The notes: a model not told the origin generated them from the letters alone. Positions 1 to 15,600 are shown, counted from the first letter of the stretch. The stretch: 64,000 nucleotides of DNA from Ficedula albicollis (GCF_000247815.1 NC_021686.1:10762746-10826745); one strand, 5' to 3'. Numbers and translations are program-made.

Positions 1-179
1 CCGGGCCCGAGCTCCCAGCCTTGCTTAACTTTATCCACCGTTTTTCTGTTCCGCTTCTATCTCTGTGACCCGACGGAGCTTCTCTGCGCTTTTGTTTATT
101 TATATTTTTTCCCGCCCCTCCGGCATGAGGTGCTTGAGCCCCCTTGGGGTGACATAAATTTGAGGAGGGCGGGGGTTTG

Positions 180-610
180 TCACTGTCTGCCCCTCGTTTT
201 CCAGCAGGTCAGGGCAAGCTGCTCCCCCCTGGGGTCTTTCCCCCATGGGAGGTGACAGTCACCACCCTCTCCAGCACCCTGACCCTAAATGAGGTCCCTT
301 CTGCACTGTTCCCGATGGGGGGTCCCTGTTAATAACTCTCCCTGGCATTCTGCCCGTTCGTGGGGTCTCTTCTGCACCCTCCCAATGGGGGGATTTCCCT
401 GTGACACCCCTGCCCCCTTCCTGGGGCGTGTTCTGCACCTTCCCTGTCTGTGGGCATCCCTGTGACGCTTTTCCCCCTTCCCAGCCCTTTCCCAGGGTTT
501 TCCCTGTTCTCTCCCTGCTGGGAGTATCCCTGTGCCCCCAGTTCCTCCCCTCCAGACCACCCTGCCCCTTCATGGGGTCTCCTCTCCACCTTTCCCAGGA
601 GGGTTCCCAG
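180..610. repeat. Degenerate GC-rich minisatellite, about 60-75 bp units
   Basis: Five to six imperfect units follow one another. Each contains a pyrimidine-rich stretch, a TTCTGCACC-like or TCTCC-like core, a run of G, and an ending close to TCCCTG (for example near 329, 399, 460 and 532). The units have diverged and vary in length. The long open frames on both strands here are a by-product of the repeat and show no domain. Seen by eye; a tandem-repeat finder would set the period and copy number. Confidence 0.6.
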
Positions 611-3600
611 GGCCACCTCTCCCACAGACTGACTTTTAGCAAAGCCTTTCATAATTTGCTTTACTTCACTTTAATTAACAACCCCCCCAACCTCCTCTGT
701 GCCAAGGAGGATAACTCAGTTGCTAATGAGAAAATACCCATTTAGTTGCTTTTAGCTGGGTTCTTTTATTTTTTAGCGTGTTTTTTTTTTTTTTTTTAAT
801 TTTCCCTCCTTCCTCTCAACTTGTTCTCACCTGACACATCCTGGTATTCAACTTTGGAAGTTCCTGCCCCGTGCAGGAGGTGATACACAGAGCTGTGTCT
901 GGCCTGCCTCCGTGTGAGGCCTCTGGAGGGTTTGTGGATGGATAAACCAATTTATGTTGGACCCTGAAAGATCTGGATTAAGTCTTTTGGAAGCTGCTCC
1001 AGTCGATGCCGAGTCTGCTTCTTTAATGAGAAGAGACACAGTTCCTGCTTGCTGAGACTACTGTGTGAATTATTAAAAAATAAGGTCCAATCCAGTCTTT
1101 CAAAGGCAACAAGTGGATGCTTGGAGGTCACTTGGGCTAGAGAAGCCACAGTGCTGCTCTGGGTGACCGGAATTGATCCCTGGAGAGGGATCTTCTGTGT
1201 GTGGGTGCATAAAACATTGGCAGATAATGAGAAAACGGTGCTGGTGAAACTGCAGTTACAGGTTAACTTGCTCCTGGCACATAACACACTCAGAGGCAGA
1301 TCATCAAAAATAAAAATCCTGATGTTCTTTTAATCCTTTGATTCTGCACTGCTTGTGCTTCAGAAGACCAAAGTTTGTGAGGATAATGTAAATCTGAAAA
1401 TCCTTTTCTTGGATGGGAGAAGGCTGGAAATATTTTTAGGTTGTATGAATGATGTTTGATCTGAAATGAGTTTTGTGGTGATGTGTACCAAATGTCAGCT
1501 CAGTCCTTAATGTGGCTTATTTTTATACAAGTCAGTCAATAAAAATGTGAGTTAAGTGACTTAGGCCATGGTCATAGCCCTTCTGAGCTGGAGGAGATAA
1601 TTTAAATAACAGAGAGAAGCTGTTGAGTTTAATTTTAAAGGCTGAATGCTGCAGCAAAATGCTTTTTTACTTTTAGCATACACTAGTCTTTGCTCTGAGC
1701 TGGGAACATTTCCTGGAACAGACCGAAGTTTCAGTTTATTGAGCAACTTGGTAGATTTATTTTTTATTACTCCCCATTTTAAAACTGTATTGAAGAAATC
1801 TTCTGCTTGCTCAAACACATCTTCTGTTTTTACAAGCAGGAAACCTGGGTGATGTGACAAAAATTGCTGTATTTAATCAACAAATAAATTGCTCTGGGAG
1901 AGGTTTAGCTCTGGAATTGTTGGGCAATGCAGAGTTCTTGGCTTGGCTGGGATGGGGTGTTGACTTACCTGTTTCAAATAGCTTCAGCCAGCCTGGCTCT
2001 TGTTTTCTCATCTCCTTGGCTATTGGGAGATTTGAGCACATTTAAATCAAGATAGAGGACCTAGTTTGTTATAATTTACTACCTGCATTGTGTTTTCTGT
2101 GATTAGGCACCACTGAAGTTTTGCAGTACTGAAAATAGCAGTGTAAATATCACTTAGGATGCCTGTGAGCATTACTGGGTGAATGGCAAGGTAGCAGTGG
2201 TCGAATCTCTTGTGATTTTTTTAAAGACATAATTTTTTCCTCAAATGTTGTAAAGGTATTTGTGTTAGCAGAGTGTTGGGGTTATTTATATGAATATATC
2301 CAAAAGTTCTTAATCCTCTGATTATTACCAGAAGTGATCTCTCAGCTTATACAGAACCATGTCAGTCCTAGCCTGATGCAAATTGTAATGAAGTAAAATG
2401 GCAAATAATGCACCCTGTGCAGAAATGCTAAAAACCTTGATTTAACAATGAGTTGCATGACAGGTTAAAATGACTTTGTGGCCTGTGTATCTCAAATATG
2501 CTAATCTGCTGTCATATCTCAGTTTCTCCTCTAATTTCCACTAAAGCCTTTACCCCAGCTGGTAAAGGCTGCAAGAGCCAGAGATACTCTGGCCTTGTCT
2601 CTTGTCCCTTGGAACGGTTCTAGGCGAAGTAAGAGAAAACTTCCCCTTGAATCTGTGGTGTCTTCCTATCTGTGCTGTCATCAGGGAGTGTCATCCAACA
2701 CAAGGATGGAAAAATAAAGTGATCCTGTGAGTGCATGTCCTTGCCAAATGTGCTTGGGATCTGCTGGGTCAAGGAGGAACGATCCACGGGCCAGGGGACC
2801 TTGTGTACAGTTTTTACTCTTGTGTTTCTCTCAAACCTTTGTTGCTGCTGCTCCCTGGGGAAATTCCCGAGGGTTCATCATCTCCAAGGCTTACATATGC
2901 CTTGCTCACACTTGTATCACCCACAAGCACTGGTAAAAACTGCAGTCTCACTGGGTATGGGGGACACTCTGATCCAGGTAGCTTGTAGGGAAAGGCTGCA
3001 GATGGAAAGGCCATGAAGAAATGGACTAAACATGGAACTTTACAAAAAAACCTGCAAGTTAGGTTCTGGTTTCATTGGTTCTGGCTATTTCAGTGGGGTC
3101 TCAGCTGAGGCGTTAAGAGCTGGCTGGCTTCTGGGGCCATTATGGAACTGAGGAAAGTTAAAGTTTATGGATCACTTCCTAGCTGGAGCAGGAAGGGGGA
3201 GGATCTCACATACATGGTCAGATGGCTGCGTTGAGGGCTGATGGCAAAACAGTTTCTTTAACAGAGAAACCAGAGTTGGTGTAACAGGAGGATCCAAATA
3301 ATCTTCTCCAAGCACCTCATTTTACAGTGGTTCAGAATTCTCAATTCCTCCTTGGAAACCTGGCCTGGGAAGGTGCTGGGCTGCTCATGGTGGCAGTTTT
3401 AGAAGGCAGGTGTAGGTGAGAATCTCCCAGAATCTCCTGTGAGGGGTAAAAAAGTGAGGTGTCAGAAACATCAGGGAGGAGTGAGGAAGATGATGATGAA
3501 GCAAGTGGTTGCTGCGAGGTGAGAAAGGAGCCAGAGGGGATTTGTAGGTGACAAATTTGATTCATGTCAGGAAGGTGGTTGTGCTTAGCAGTGGCAAAGA

Positions 3601-6600
3601 AAGAGGAAGAGGGAAGAAGTGACACAGAAAGTGTCATGCACACACTTCCAGCTCAGTGTAGTTCAGGGAAGCTGCAGCCACAAAGCCTGGCCAGTTGGTA
3701 AATGAGTGGCTTTGGGACTTTCTGCTTTTGTAATTCAGGGAATCCATAAAAGAATACAGTGACTGAAAGTAGAAGATAAAACATAGTGTTGTCATTAGAG
3801 CAATGTTCACTTAGAATTGTCACAAAGGCACAGGCTAAAGCATGTCCCAAATGTCAGGATGTTTTACTTCCCTTTCATGACTAATGTATTGATGAGTGCA
3901 GCAGAGTTAACTGGCTGATCAATAGCAACACTAACATTGGTGACCTGGACACTTTCCCGTCCCGTGTTTAGGAACAATGAATATCTATGTAAGGATCTTT
4001 CCATCAGGCATGGTAAATTCATCATGGGCTGGCTGTAGTTTTATGGTTGGGCATCAGAACCAGCGGTTCCAGGTGAAGAGCACTGGGGCAGGAAGAGCTG
4101 AGTGCTCATCTCAGCCTCCCTGGCAGTTGGTATTTAATATGGAACCAGCTTTGTGCCATGGGGGACACGGTGGGAAGCAGCACTTGGGTAGCTCCAAATG
4201 TGTTTAGTGTGGTAATCTGGGAGTGTGTCGAAATCCGTGTCTCGTTATTTTCCTCTGATTAGGATTTTCTCTTCCCCTGGTCTGCGGGGAGCGGGGCCCG
4301 GCTGTGATTGGAGCGCGGGGCTGCGCTCGGTGCGGAGCTCGGCTGCAGATTTCCTGTGTGATGCTGAGCGAGGCACTTCATCTCCTCCTGCCTCCCTTCC
4401 CCATTTGCCTTGGGAAGCAGCAGCGTTTTCATGAAGGTGAATTCGTGGCTGTTCAGAGCCCTATGGATAGGAATGGCAAAGAGACTTCACATGTAGCTCT
4501 GGGGGTATTAAAGAAAATAAAATCTTGCTTTCACAGGAGGAAGCGCAGAGCACAGCCTTTGCAATTGGCCAGCTGACATTTTGGGGCTGCCAGAGTGGGA
4601 ATCCAAAGAGCAGCCTTTTCCTCTGGGCAGGCTATGGGGAGCATGTCTCCTTTTTTGCTTCTCCCAGTAAGCCAAAGCTGTGCCAGTGCCATTGTCCTGG
4701 TGGAAGTAAATTAAATCACCAAAAAGAGTTTGTTTGAATATCCCCCTCAGGTGGGGAAAGTAGAAACAATAACTACTTTATTCCTGACTTGAAACTTTCT
4801 TTTGTCAAATTGAATGCCTTCATATAAAGAAATGTAATTTGGGATGTGGTTGTGCAGTTCGTGATTTCTTTTTATTCCATACTGCCCACCAGTGTAAGAA
4901 CAGTTTTCTCATCTGTTTCTTGAAACAGCTTTATCACATTTCTAAGATTTTGTAGCATCATCTTTTCTGTTTGTATTTCAAAATTAATCATCAATTCCAG
5001 GGAAATACAAGCAGTGTTGAATTTCTCAGTGAGGAGGTTGCTCTTATACCATGATTTTCTGGGTAGAGGAACTTTACTGACAGCAGCTCCAAGGCTGCTA
5101 AAATTGCCACTGTAAATAAAGATCAGTGAGCCCCCTCAGTTGTTCCTGAGCTGGCTGAAGGTTTGCTTGATGGGTCACAGAATGGAGAAGTACATCATGG
5201 AAATACCATCCATGTGTGTGGGTTTTGGAGGTTTACCTGGATTGGTGCACACCTTGAAGCCAGTCCAGTTGCCATGCTTAGAGCTGGATTAATCTGGTTG
5301 GATTACTTGCTGCTATTTATGGTTCTGGAGTCAACTACTCAGTGTTGGTTTCGGCTGTCTTGGTAGAGGCAGCGGGATAGAGCAGAACGGTTTGGATAAG
5401 ATGTGGATAAATCAATTAATTGGGTGTAAAGTTTAGCCAGCAATTCATGTAAGACTTGAGTGAGGAGAAAAATAAGGAAAAAAAAAAGGCTGGAAGAGAT
5501 GTTCCATGTGCCATCTTTTTCCCTAAGTTTGGAATGGAATCTTTTTTGTTGTTGTTTTGTGTTTGTTGTCTCTATTGTTATTCCTCTGGAAGTAGTCTAA
5601 GTATTACTATGAGAAGGACTGAAGTCTGGAATATCAGTGAAAGCTTTGATATTTTTCATGTTTTTCATGGAAGCAGATGCTGATTTATTCTTCCAGAGTG
5701 AAATAAACTGTTACTGCAAATGGTTTGTTCTTTCCTGTAGCGACAGTTGTCAGGGCAGAGAGGAGTCAGTGCGATCTTGAGTCTCAAGGTTGACAACCAT
5801 TGTGTTGTGGATCTGGTCAGCTTTTAGGGAATGTCTCCACTGAGATCTTACTATGATCCTTGATGCTTTGCCATCCCAGGGTACCTCTGTGAGGACAGCA
5901 CTGCAGTTGAGCCGCTTCCAGCTTTTTTCACCTGAATATCATCTCGCATTCTGTTGGCAAGGCTGCAGTTAAGCCTGCGGGTCACTGACATGGAGCACTG
6001 GTATCGTGGCTGGTGGTGAGGAAGCTGCTGCTCTGGCATTGTGATGTTTCAGGTGCTTACAAATGAGTTCCTGCAATGCTGCTGCAGTAACTCAAGATGT
6101 TATCTCCTTCCTGGTCTGCTGACCCTCATTGCCAAAAATTTGTCACCTGCCATGAGAAAGCTGGCGGAAGAAAACATGTGCTCGCACTTCATCTGCTTCA
6201 GTGCAAATTCAGCTTCCCTGTGTAAGTCTAGCTCTAGGATTTAGACTAAGGTGTTGAACCTTGAAAAGCTCAGGTGTGCACATGTCATGTTTTGGGAGAG
6301 AGAATCAGAGGAGACATTAGTGATTTCTTAAACCCCGCAGCAAGTGTATATATCTCAAAATAATTAGTATAAGTATTAATGTAATAAAAGAAGAAAGCTG
6401 CATATGTTTGCTAAATTAGGCACTAGGTCAATTAGCATTAAGATGCTACATGTTTTTAAACTTTGTTTCACTTGTGTTTAAGGGGAAATTCAGTGATTTG
6501 TGAGAGGGGATCCCTGGGGATATTTTACAGCTTTCCATGTCTGGGAAAGTCATAAAATATAATTGGAGAATATAGCAGAAATGATGGAACTTTTTCTTTG

Positions 6601-9600
6601 TCATACTCTCTTATGAACTGGCAGCTACATGGTGAATATTTGGGGGTGTAGGATGATAAATCTGATGATGCTCTAGTTGAATTGGCAGAGTAAGCATCCA
6701 TGCTGTTTCAGAAAGAATCTCTCCACAGGGCTGTAATAGCTTGATGCCTTCCTCTTCAGTAAGTCATTTTTGTCAAGTTAAAGGCCAAAATTCAAACTGG
6801 CTTGTTGTCAAGGACACTAAGCACAGCAGGCAAAAATCCCCAAGGCTACCCAATTCCCAGCATAGATAGATAAAGCTGGCAGAGCCTGCTTTACTCTTCT
6901 TCCCCTCCCCCGGAAAAATCCTCTTCCCTGGGTTTTTTTTTGGAGGATATGGGCACTATTCCGCATACTAATACAATTTAACAGAAAGTATTTAAATGGA
7001 AGGTTTGTTCGTGTGTTTGTGGGTAAAACAATCCATTATTGTTTGGGAGTAATGGAAAAATAATGCACAATCCCTGCAGTGAGCTGGCCATGCTGCAGGC
7101 AGCTGTTCCAGCTGTGCTCACCTCACCACAGCTGGAGGGAATTGTCCTTGGCACAGCCGCGGCTCCGGTGAGCGCCTGGGCCCTTGCGGGATGGAGCACT
7201 TCAGATGAGTTCAACTCATCATCCTAAACTGTGAGAAATGATGGAAAATCCTGTGGAATTGGACTTTGTACCAGCTTCCCATTTTACACTTGGGGTCCTG
7301 GCTCCTGAGGCTGTGCAGCGGTTTAGGAACGAAGGCAGTGTTAAACCACACCATCGACTTCAAGGATTATTGACCACTGCACTGCCTGTTGTACTCCAGG
7401 ATGTCCCTGAATGTCCTCACTGATGTGCACTTTTACCCATGGTTGGTTTTTTAGAATGGTGGATATTTCTTTGCCAATTCATTGTGAAGAAGTTTTGCTG
7501 AAGAAAATAAAATTGGTTTATTTTTCGTTCATAGGTAACCTGCTATTATCCTTCTCTCGCAGGAGTTTTCATTTTCATAGATAACCAGTAGCAGGAAAAT
7601 AAGTACTTTTGATAGGATTCAATCATTTTTCCTCAAGTTAATGAGATCTTTGTAGATGCATTTCATTATTTGGAGTAAAATGGCATTTTTGGATGAGTGA
7701 ACTAGGAAAAATAGTGTTTTCGTTGACCTTTTAATATATTTACAGTTTTGTCTTCCTTAAACATCTGCCCATTTCCTCTAATAATTAGACTAAAATAAAA
7801 TGGTTATGTATTTATCAATTTAAAGTTTCTATATCTTGTTTACGTCACAAAATTAGGAATTAAATTTGCATGTGTTAAATTCTAGGCTTCTAATTTGTCT
7901 TCCTGATGTTTCCAGGACAATGTTAAAAGCTGTCCTTTGTATTTTTCTCCTGAAAATAAAGGTTAAAACACTGAAGATAGTTGCCTTTCTTATTTATACT
8001 GGAAAATAATTTATTTATTTTGGCAACTCCTCACATCAGTCTGGACTTTCTTTCTTCATGGCCTTGACCTTTCTGCTTTGCATGCCAGATTTGGTCTGTG
8101 TTGCACCCTCAAAGCCAACCGGACATTGCAGCAGAAAATTCAATTCTTGTGGTCAGTGTTTTCACATTCTTTAGTACATGGGGTGTATGACCTGAAAAGT
8201 TTGTTGGAAAGGAAACATCTTTAGAAATACATGTGCTCTGTTTTCCTGAAGAGCAAAAGGAAAAAAACCCAAAACTCCAGACCAAAAATGAACTGAGTAT
8301 ATGGATTATCCTGTTGCTTTAACATAATTTTTTGACTACACAAGTGCAGAATTTAGAAAAATGAAGAATTTCAATTTGATTCAGACTCACAGTGATTGAT
8401 ACATTTCCCAAGGACTCCTTCTTTGTCCTTGCAGCTGATGTGTTTTGGTTCCTTTCCCATGTGCAGACATTTTTATAAGCATATAAGAACTTCACTTTAA
8501 CTCAGAATTAAAATATCATATTTTACAAGTGTAAGTCTAATTAGCAGATACCTCATTGTTGCTTCTTTAATGTTAATGGGAAGAGAATGCATTCCATTTG
8601 GTAAACTTTGGGTTTGCAGTTGAGTGGCTGAGCATAAGCTAAAGGTCTGATGTCAGCCTTTGAAAGAGAAATGGGGTGAATTTTCTGGGCTCTTGAAGTG
8701 ATACTTACTTCAGTGCTTTATATTCCAAGGAATTCCGAGCAGTGTCTCTCATATCTCTTTCTTAAAAACATCTGCAGACAGGTAATGGCCACATTAAGTA
8801 CTGCAGTGGGCACGTTCATATCTCATGTGTCTGTAAATACCCTACTGAGCAGATCAGAGAGAGCAGAAATGGCTTAGTGGAAAAAAAAAAAATAATGCCT
8901 GAAATGTTGTGGTTTTTGGAATTGGCAGGGAATTGCTGTGTCTCTAATTTCTCATCTCCCAGCTATCCCTTACGTAAAGCGTTTTTAGGCTGTGATCAGC
9001 TGATGCATTTAACCCACCCCTGAAATTGTTTTTAACCAGAGTGAAAATACTTCTGCTGAGGTCCCCCTTGCACAGATGAGAGGTGAAACAAGGTGAAATG
9101 AGGTTAAAAGGCAGAAGTGAAGTTAGGAAAGCCAGAAGGTGCCAGGGAGTGGTTCAGCTGTGAAACTCAGCATGGTCCATCAGCCTCTGAATGTTCTGGA
9201 GTCAGAGAAGGGCTTCAGTGCTGAACTCAGGCTTTAATGACTTTATACAACTTGGTAATTGTGTGATGTAACCAAGTTCTGTGATGTAACCACACTCAGA
9301 TCTAAATCTCTCATCTTTTCCCAGAGATCCTGTCGTTCATTCAATAATCCAACATTAAATTTGCCTCTGGAAAAGCCCAAGGCGTAGGAATAAGTGTCTG
9401 GCTCTTTATAAGAGTGACTTCTGCATATTGGGCAATAATTAACTAAAAATAGTATGCTGTGTGTACAGCTAATGCGCCATAAGGGGAACACCTACATCTT
9501 TTATTCCTTCTTTCCAAGAATTTTAGGGAATTTAATGTTAATAGACTTCTTTCAAGACATACTAATTAATGTGTCTATGCTCATTTATCGAGCTCTGAAT

Positions 9601-12600
9601 GAGACAGCCTTGCAGCCCAACACTGGCCTGCAACCCCTGGATCTGCTGAAGGTAGTGGAATCAGCTCCAATAATTGTGCTGTCACCAACCCTAGAAGGAG
9701 ACTTTGGCAAACAGAAGAACCATGTAAATAGGTGCTTTTCTGTGTTGTGTTCTTTAGTTTAAGATTAAATACCTTCTTGGAGTTCCAGGTCTGTCTGGTA
9801 ACAGGATAAATAACACTTCACTATAACCCAGCAGCTTGGCTTGGACTTCTAGTCAAAGTAATTTCTTTTATGATTTTTTTAATTTGTGGAATCACAGAGG
9901 TAATTTGACTTGTTACAAATAATGTTTTGATAAGCTTCAATAGAAATTAGCAAATCAGCCATCAAATGGGATTTATAAGATGTTGCTTGGGAAAATGTGT
10001 TGTAAGTAGTCTGCAATTCAAGGCATTTCCTTTGCAGGATGCTTATCAAGTCTGCATGTGCTACTTCCAAATTGAACTAGAACATAGATGAGAGCTATTT
10101 TTGATAGAAAGGATGGGGGGGGGAAAGAAAATAAAGCCCAGTTGGAAAGTAGTAACAAGTTTTTTTCTCATTGCCTTGGGATGTAAATCCTGCAAGTATG
10201 CAGAGAGAAAACAGACTTTGAAACAGCTGAAGAAAACAGATTTATCTGTGATGTTTGAGATGATGCTGGTAGTGTAAACGTGATTGAAATAGTCATTGTA
10301 GGAGTGGTGAGTAAATATACCAGAGGCTTTTGGATAAACTGACTTCTCTTTGCTGCTTCATATGCCAAGTAAAGGCAAAATGTCCTGTTTGTTTCTGGGA
10401 TGTTCCTTCCCCAGGGAGGCTGTATCAGGAGGAGCAGCCACTGGTTTTAAGGATTGCTGTGCTCCCAGATGCCAATGTAGAGCTTTTCTTTTATGTCCTG
10501 GATGTGGTTGCTGGCCTCTTCTGGGCTGTTGGAATTAAGATGTTGCAAGACTGAGGGGAAAACGATCCAGCAAATATTTTTGTGTGGATTTCTTGTAGAA
10601 TAATCAGTTTTTTAATCTTTTGGTGTTTCACAAATCAGCAGTGAAACCTGGAATGTGGAAGCTGTCTACACTTTTCAGGACAAAGTGCTGCCTTATTTGA
10701 CCGTCAGGCTGATGGATAAACTTACAGGACAAGCTTAATCTTTTTTTCCAGACTGAAAAATTACCAGGCTGAAAAGGGATCTCACCTGTCATTCTCCTCT
10801 AACTAATTTTTGGCTTTGCATCTGACTTCAGTCAAATTTGATAAAGGCAGAGAAATTAAGCATACCAGGGCTCAAGACTCATGGAGATGAGCTTGGGAGA
10901 GCAAATCCACCCTCCCATGGTCTGGCAGAGTTGTCCTGGTGCACAGGACATGGGGAAGGAGGAACCTGGGCAAGTGAGTGAGGAGCTCTGAGGTAGGAAA
11001 GGGATGGACATACTTGAATTAAGTCCCACATACCTACAGGTAAACCAAGATTCATGAACTGCAGTGAGAGTGTTTGGGGGTTTCATTAGCTTTTTTTCCC
11101 CTCTGAATTTAATATTCTCTGAGTCAAACATCCAGATGACTTTATCAAGCACCTGTAATAACACTCCCTATATGTTTGTTTGGATTTAGGGGTTTTGTTT
11201 TGCCTTCTCACCCAGCTGAAATTGTGCCTTAATTCCTCACACAGAGCTTCAGTTGCACCCTGTGAGCACATCGCTTCCAGCAGCAGCCACTGCATCAACC
11301 TCCTACTGGCATTTTTTAATTAAAAGAACAGCACTATCACTTCAAATTAGTGCCACATAGCTTATTGGAGTAAGGGGTGAAATGGTGTTTAAAGGTTTTT
11401 CACTCGTGGAAATTTTTTATTAAAATTTGCTGTTTTGGCTTTATCAGTAGTTTGTCATTCAGTGCTTGGCCAATATCTGATTCCGAGGTGTGCAATTCCT
11501 CTCAGTGATATGAATGCAAATAACAGCCTGGCTTTTAATATCTCTACTGTTTGATAAACAAGAAGCACCTTCTTCATAAAAACAAAGCAACCAACATTAT
11601 ATTATTTTATGATTCCCACAAAGCGTCAGCCTGTTTTTCAACTGCATTCCCTGTGTGGAGAAGGTAGTGAAGAAATAGATATTTCTGGGAGCTTCTGTGC
11701 CATGAACTGTGAAGAGCTGTTTTTGTAATCCTGTTCAGTGAAATTGTTAGGCCTCCGTTATACTAAATTACTGTGAGAGCAAGGAATATATCCAGGGGGA
11801 GGCAGCCCTAGTGAGAATTTCCTCATACAGCATTTCATTCTGTCTGGAATATTAGCACTGTTAACCATCCATGCGAAATGTAATGTATTCAATCTATTTA
11901 ATCAATTTAAAGTGGAAAGCAAACGTCTTAGACTTTGGGTGAACCAGCTGTCCTCATGTACTGAGTTTTTTAGATATTAAGTTGGGCCTTGGATGTGCTG
12001 ATGTAGTAGTTTGATAATGAACTTTTTGCTTAAGAGAACTTCGTATTTTTTTTTTGCAGGATCCTGCGACCAAGTGGTGTCACTTGCATAAAATCCTGTG
12101 TCTTGAATATGCATTAAGGTTGTATGGGAGAAGGCATTGTATTTTTTTCCTTCAAGCTCCAGTTTATTTATGTAATACCTTTGATCAAGCTATCTCAGAG
12201 CAGTAGTGGGATTGTAATTTATTGATGTAATGGACACTGACATTTTGTACAAGGAAAATGGCAAACAGGTGCTGTTGACAGGCAAAGTGATGAATGTATA
12301 ATGTAGAAAAAATTGTGACCGAACATCCTGGTTGGAATAATGCACTAAAACATTTTCACCCAGATCCCACTCTTTGTGACTGCAGATTCACTTGGGATTT
12401 GAAAGGGAGGCTCCTTTAGCGAGTAGCTTGCAAGTTGTTAATAAAAATTGCCCATGGGAGGAAGGTCCATATATATTGTTGTTAAGCCACTGTTGAGAAA
12501 CTGATTTTGCAATGAAAATGTTTATTTATTTTGAAAGAAAAATCTGTGCTAGAATGCTATGCATGCTCTACTTACTGTTTTCATTCTAAACTCTATTTTT

Positions 12601-15600
12601 ATTTTGTTCTCTGCAGCCAGTCTGCAACTAAAACATTCCTAGCATCCTTTGGCTGGAGATTTAGTCAAGGACTTTTTTGTCCTGCTTTCAAGAAGATGAT
12701 TCCAATCTTTCTTGAAGCTTCTCCAAAGGAAATTTCTTTCTGGAGTGGATAAGGTGACAACGAGGGAAGTCACTGCTTATGGTCCAAAGGCTTAGTGACA
12801 TCCTCTTGTTGTCATGCCCTGCCATGCTTAATCTGAAAATAAATGGAAATATTTTAGCATAGCTACAATGGCACACAGTAAGAGTTGGAGCCACTCTGTG
12901 ATGTTAATTCTGCTTGAGTTCACTCTGCTCACGAGCTGGCTGTTAGCAGAATGATGTGGATAAATGTTTTGTGGGCACAGAGGAGAGGGGCTGTGTCCAT
13001 GTCCCTGGGCTACAGACCTCCCTCCCCATCCAATCGAAGGGTGCTTGCCATCACGGATTGGATTTTCTTACTCAACCAGGGATTGGCTCTGACCAGTGTG
13101 TTTGTTTTGTTGTTCATCCCTGGTGACTGTCAGTAGCACTTGGCTGAATAAACAGAGACTATTGATCAAATTTGAAGTCATTATCTTGGCAGTTTAAATA
13201 GATGCTGGCCTATATGATTAGAACAAGGGAGTAACACATAGGCTGATACAGCTTTATTTGGAAAAAAAAGCCTTCTTTTCATGAAGTCCTGTTTGGTGCC
13301 ATTCAGCTCCCAGTTTTGTGCCTCCCTTAGGTCACACAAGAATGAGACATTTTGCTTAAAATACCTAGATGAAGAGGGTGGCTTTGCTTGTGTAAGAGAA
13401 CAATAACACGGATAGAACAGGGATCCACTGTACTTTGGCACTAACTGGAGATCAGGTTTGGAAGAAGGGGGTGCTACCATGAGGTTATTGGTTAACCACA
13501 TCCAGCAAGGGAATGCCCTGGGAGGAATCCTGCTCCAAGCCCCCAGCTCCAAAGCAGCAGCTGTGTTTGATTGTCCATCTCACTGCTGCTCAGCTGAGAG
13601 ACACAGGGCTGTGAGATCTGGGTGTTCACAACCAAACACCACGGGTGTTTAATTACTTCTGAAACAAATAGTTTCCTTTTAGTGGCTGCTGTCCTGCCAG
13701 GTGCCTGACAGCCTTCTCCATTCATTTGAACATTTTGGATGGAGCATTTTTGTGAGGGAGTTGTGGCGTGCTCTGAGATGCCGTTGCCGAGGATGGGCAG
13801 TGCTGTGTGAGCACCCAGCACTGAGCAGCACTAATCCCCTTCTTGCCAGCCCGGTGCTCCTGAGTCACAGGGCTGTGTGTCTGTCCCTCGAGAGCGTGCA
13901 CATTCAGCAGGGATGCACACGGATTGACCCACATTTCCTCAGGCACAGCAGCAGTCACGTGCAGCTCATTGCCAGGAAATCAGATGAGAACTGATGTAAC
14001 TCAGTTCATCCAGCGTTTGCATGGCCCGGGCCAAAGTGCTTTTAGGGATTTACCACTTGTGTGACTAATAGGTGATTAGGTGGATTGGAAGGGAGCGTGT
14101 CTACGTGCTTCTTGTAGGCAAGACTTATCCTGTAACAATGGCAGCACCAAAAAAAGTCCCTTACACATCATTCTCTCATTGTAGTTTTTAAATTAGACTG
14201 GTTATTAAATCAGATTTTCTTCCTCTACGTGAAAGCTTTCATACTAATTCCTTGGAAAGTTTGTTGCTTAGGGATGTTTTCCCTGTGACAGGTGGACAAA
14301 TGTCCTGTAGAAAAAACCCCAATGATTCAGTCCTGGGATTAATAAAAGTAGGTGAATGAATGATAAAAATTTGGCTTCACAAAGCTATTAATATCTCTGT
14401 AATTGCAGTCTTTTTTTGGAACAAGCCTCGTTTCTGTCCCGTTCTCCTTCACCTCTGCCACAGCTTTCTTATTCCTGCACATCCACTTGCAGTCCCCCTC
14501 CTTCCCCAGTGCCACCACTGTCACTTCCCCACATCCCTCCCTGGGTTCAGCAGGGCTGGCACAAGGCCAGGGCTAATAAGCCCAGACAAGCTGATTCCCT
14601 GGCAGGTGTCCAGGTGACTGCTCACCTTTGGTGCCCTCCACAAACACGGATGTTTGGGCTGATTAGGGTTTTTTATTTGTAAACAAGGAGAGTTTGGGCT
14701 GAGTTCTCTGAACAAATGAAAAAATAGACATAAAGACAGTGGAGAGCGATTTGTAGCCTCTTGGGTGGATGTTGGAAGGGATTATAGTGGGCTGAATAAT
14801 CACAAAACAAGATACTGGAGATAGAAAAAGAATCCAGGAGTTAAAAACAATATTGTAAAACAGCTAATGTACCTGATTCAAAATGAGAAAGGATGCCAAG
14901 AATTTAATTTGGGTGAACACAATTTTTCTTCTCTCTTCCTGTTTTTAAACTTTGCACCTTTATTTTAGCCTTTATATAGGAAATTAAGATAATTGTTCCA
15001 TTATGTAGCTCAGCACTTAATCAACCTGAATTATTTTTTAAAAATTTACTTGAATGGTCAAGGTGTCATTTCTCCCAATTTTTTTGTACATGCCTCTTGA
15101 ATCATTTGGAATCTGATGGATATAATTTGAATATGGAATGGTAATGAAGACAAAAATAGATGTGTGCAAGAGCTGTTAACAAGGAAAGCATCAAGAAGAG
15201 AAGTCAGTGGAATGTTTAATTCCATCTAGTGTGGGCAGTTTTCCCCCTAAGACATTAAAAGCGTTTATACCTCAGTACTAAGATCCAAGTTAGGATCAAG
15301 ACTTCATTTATTATGGGCCATTAGGCTCTGCCACTTCTTTCCAGCACCAACTCCATCTTGATGATCCATATGTTTGTTATCCTCAGGTTGATAACGACAG
15401 CCCAGGGAGCTCTGGGAAGAAAGAAGTACTTGGGAATGAATTCCAGCTGGTTCAGTTTTTGGCTGGCCACTCTCTAAGTAGCCTAGAACAAAATGAACTC
15501 ATGGCTCTGGGCTTTTGTGCTCCCTTAACTCTTCACTGAATATGGACTTTCACTGCCCTGATTTTTAAGTCAGTGCTCGCTCCGGGTCAGTTCAGAAAGA

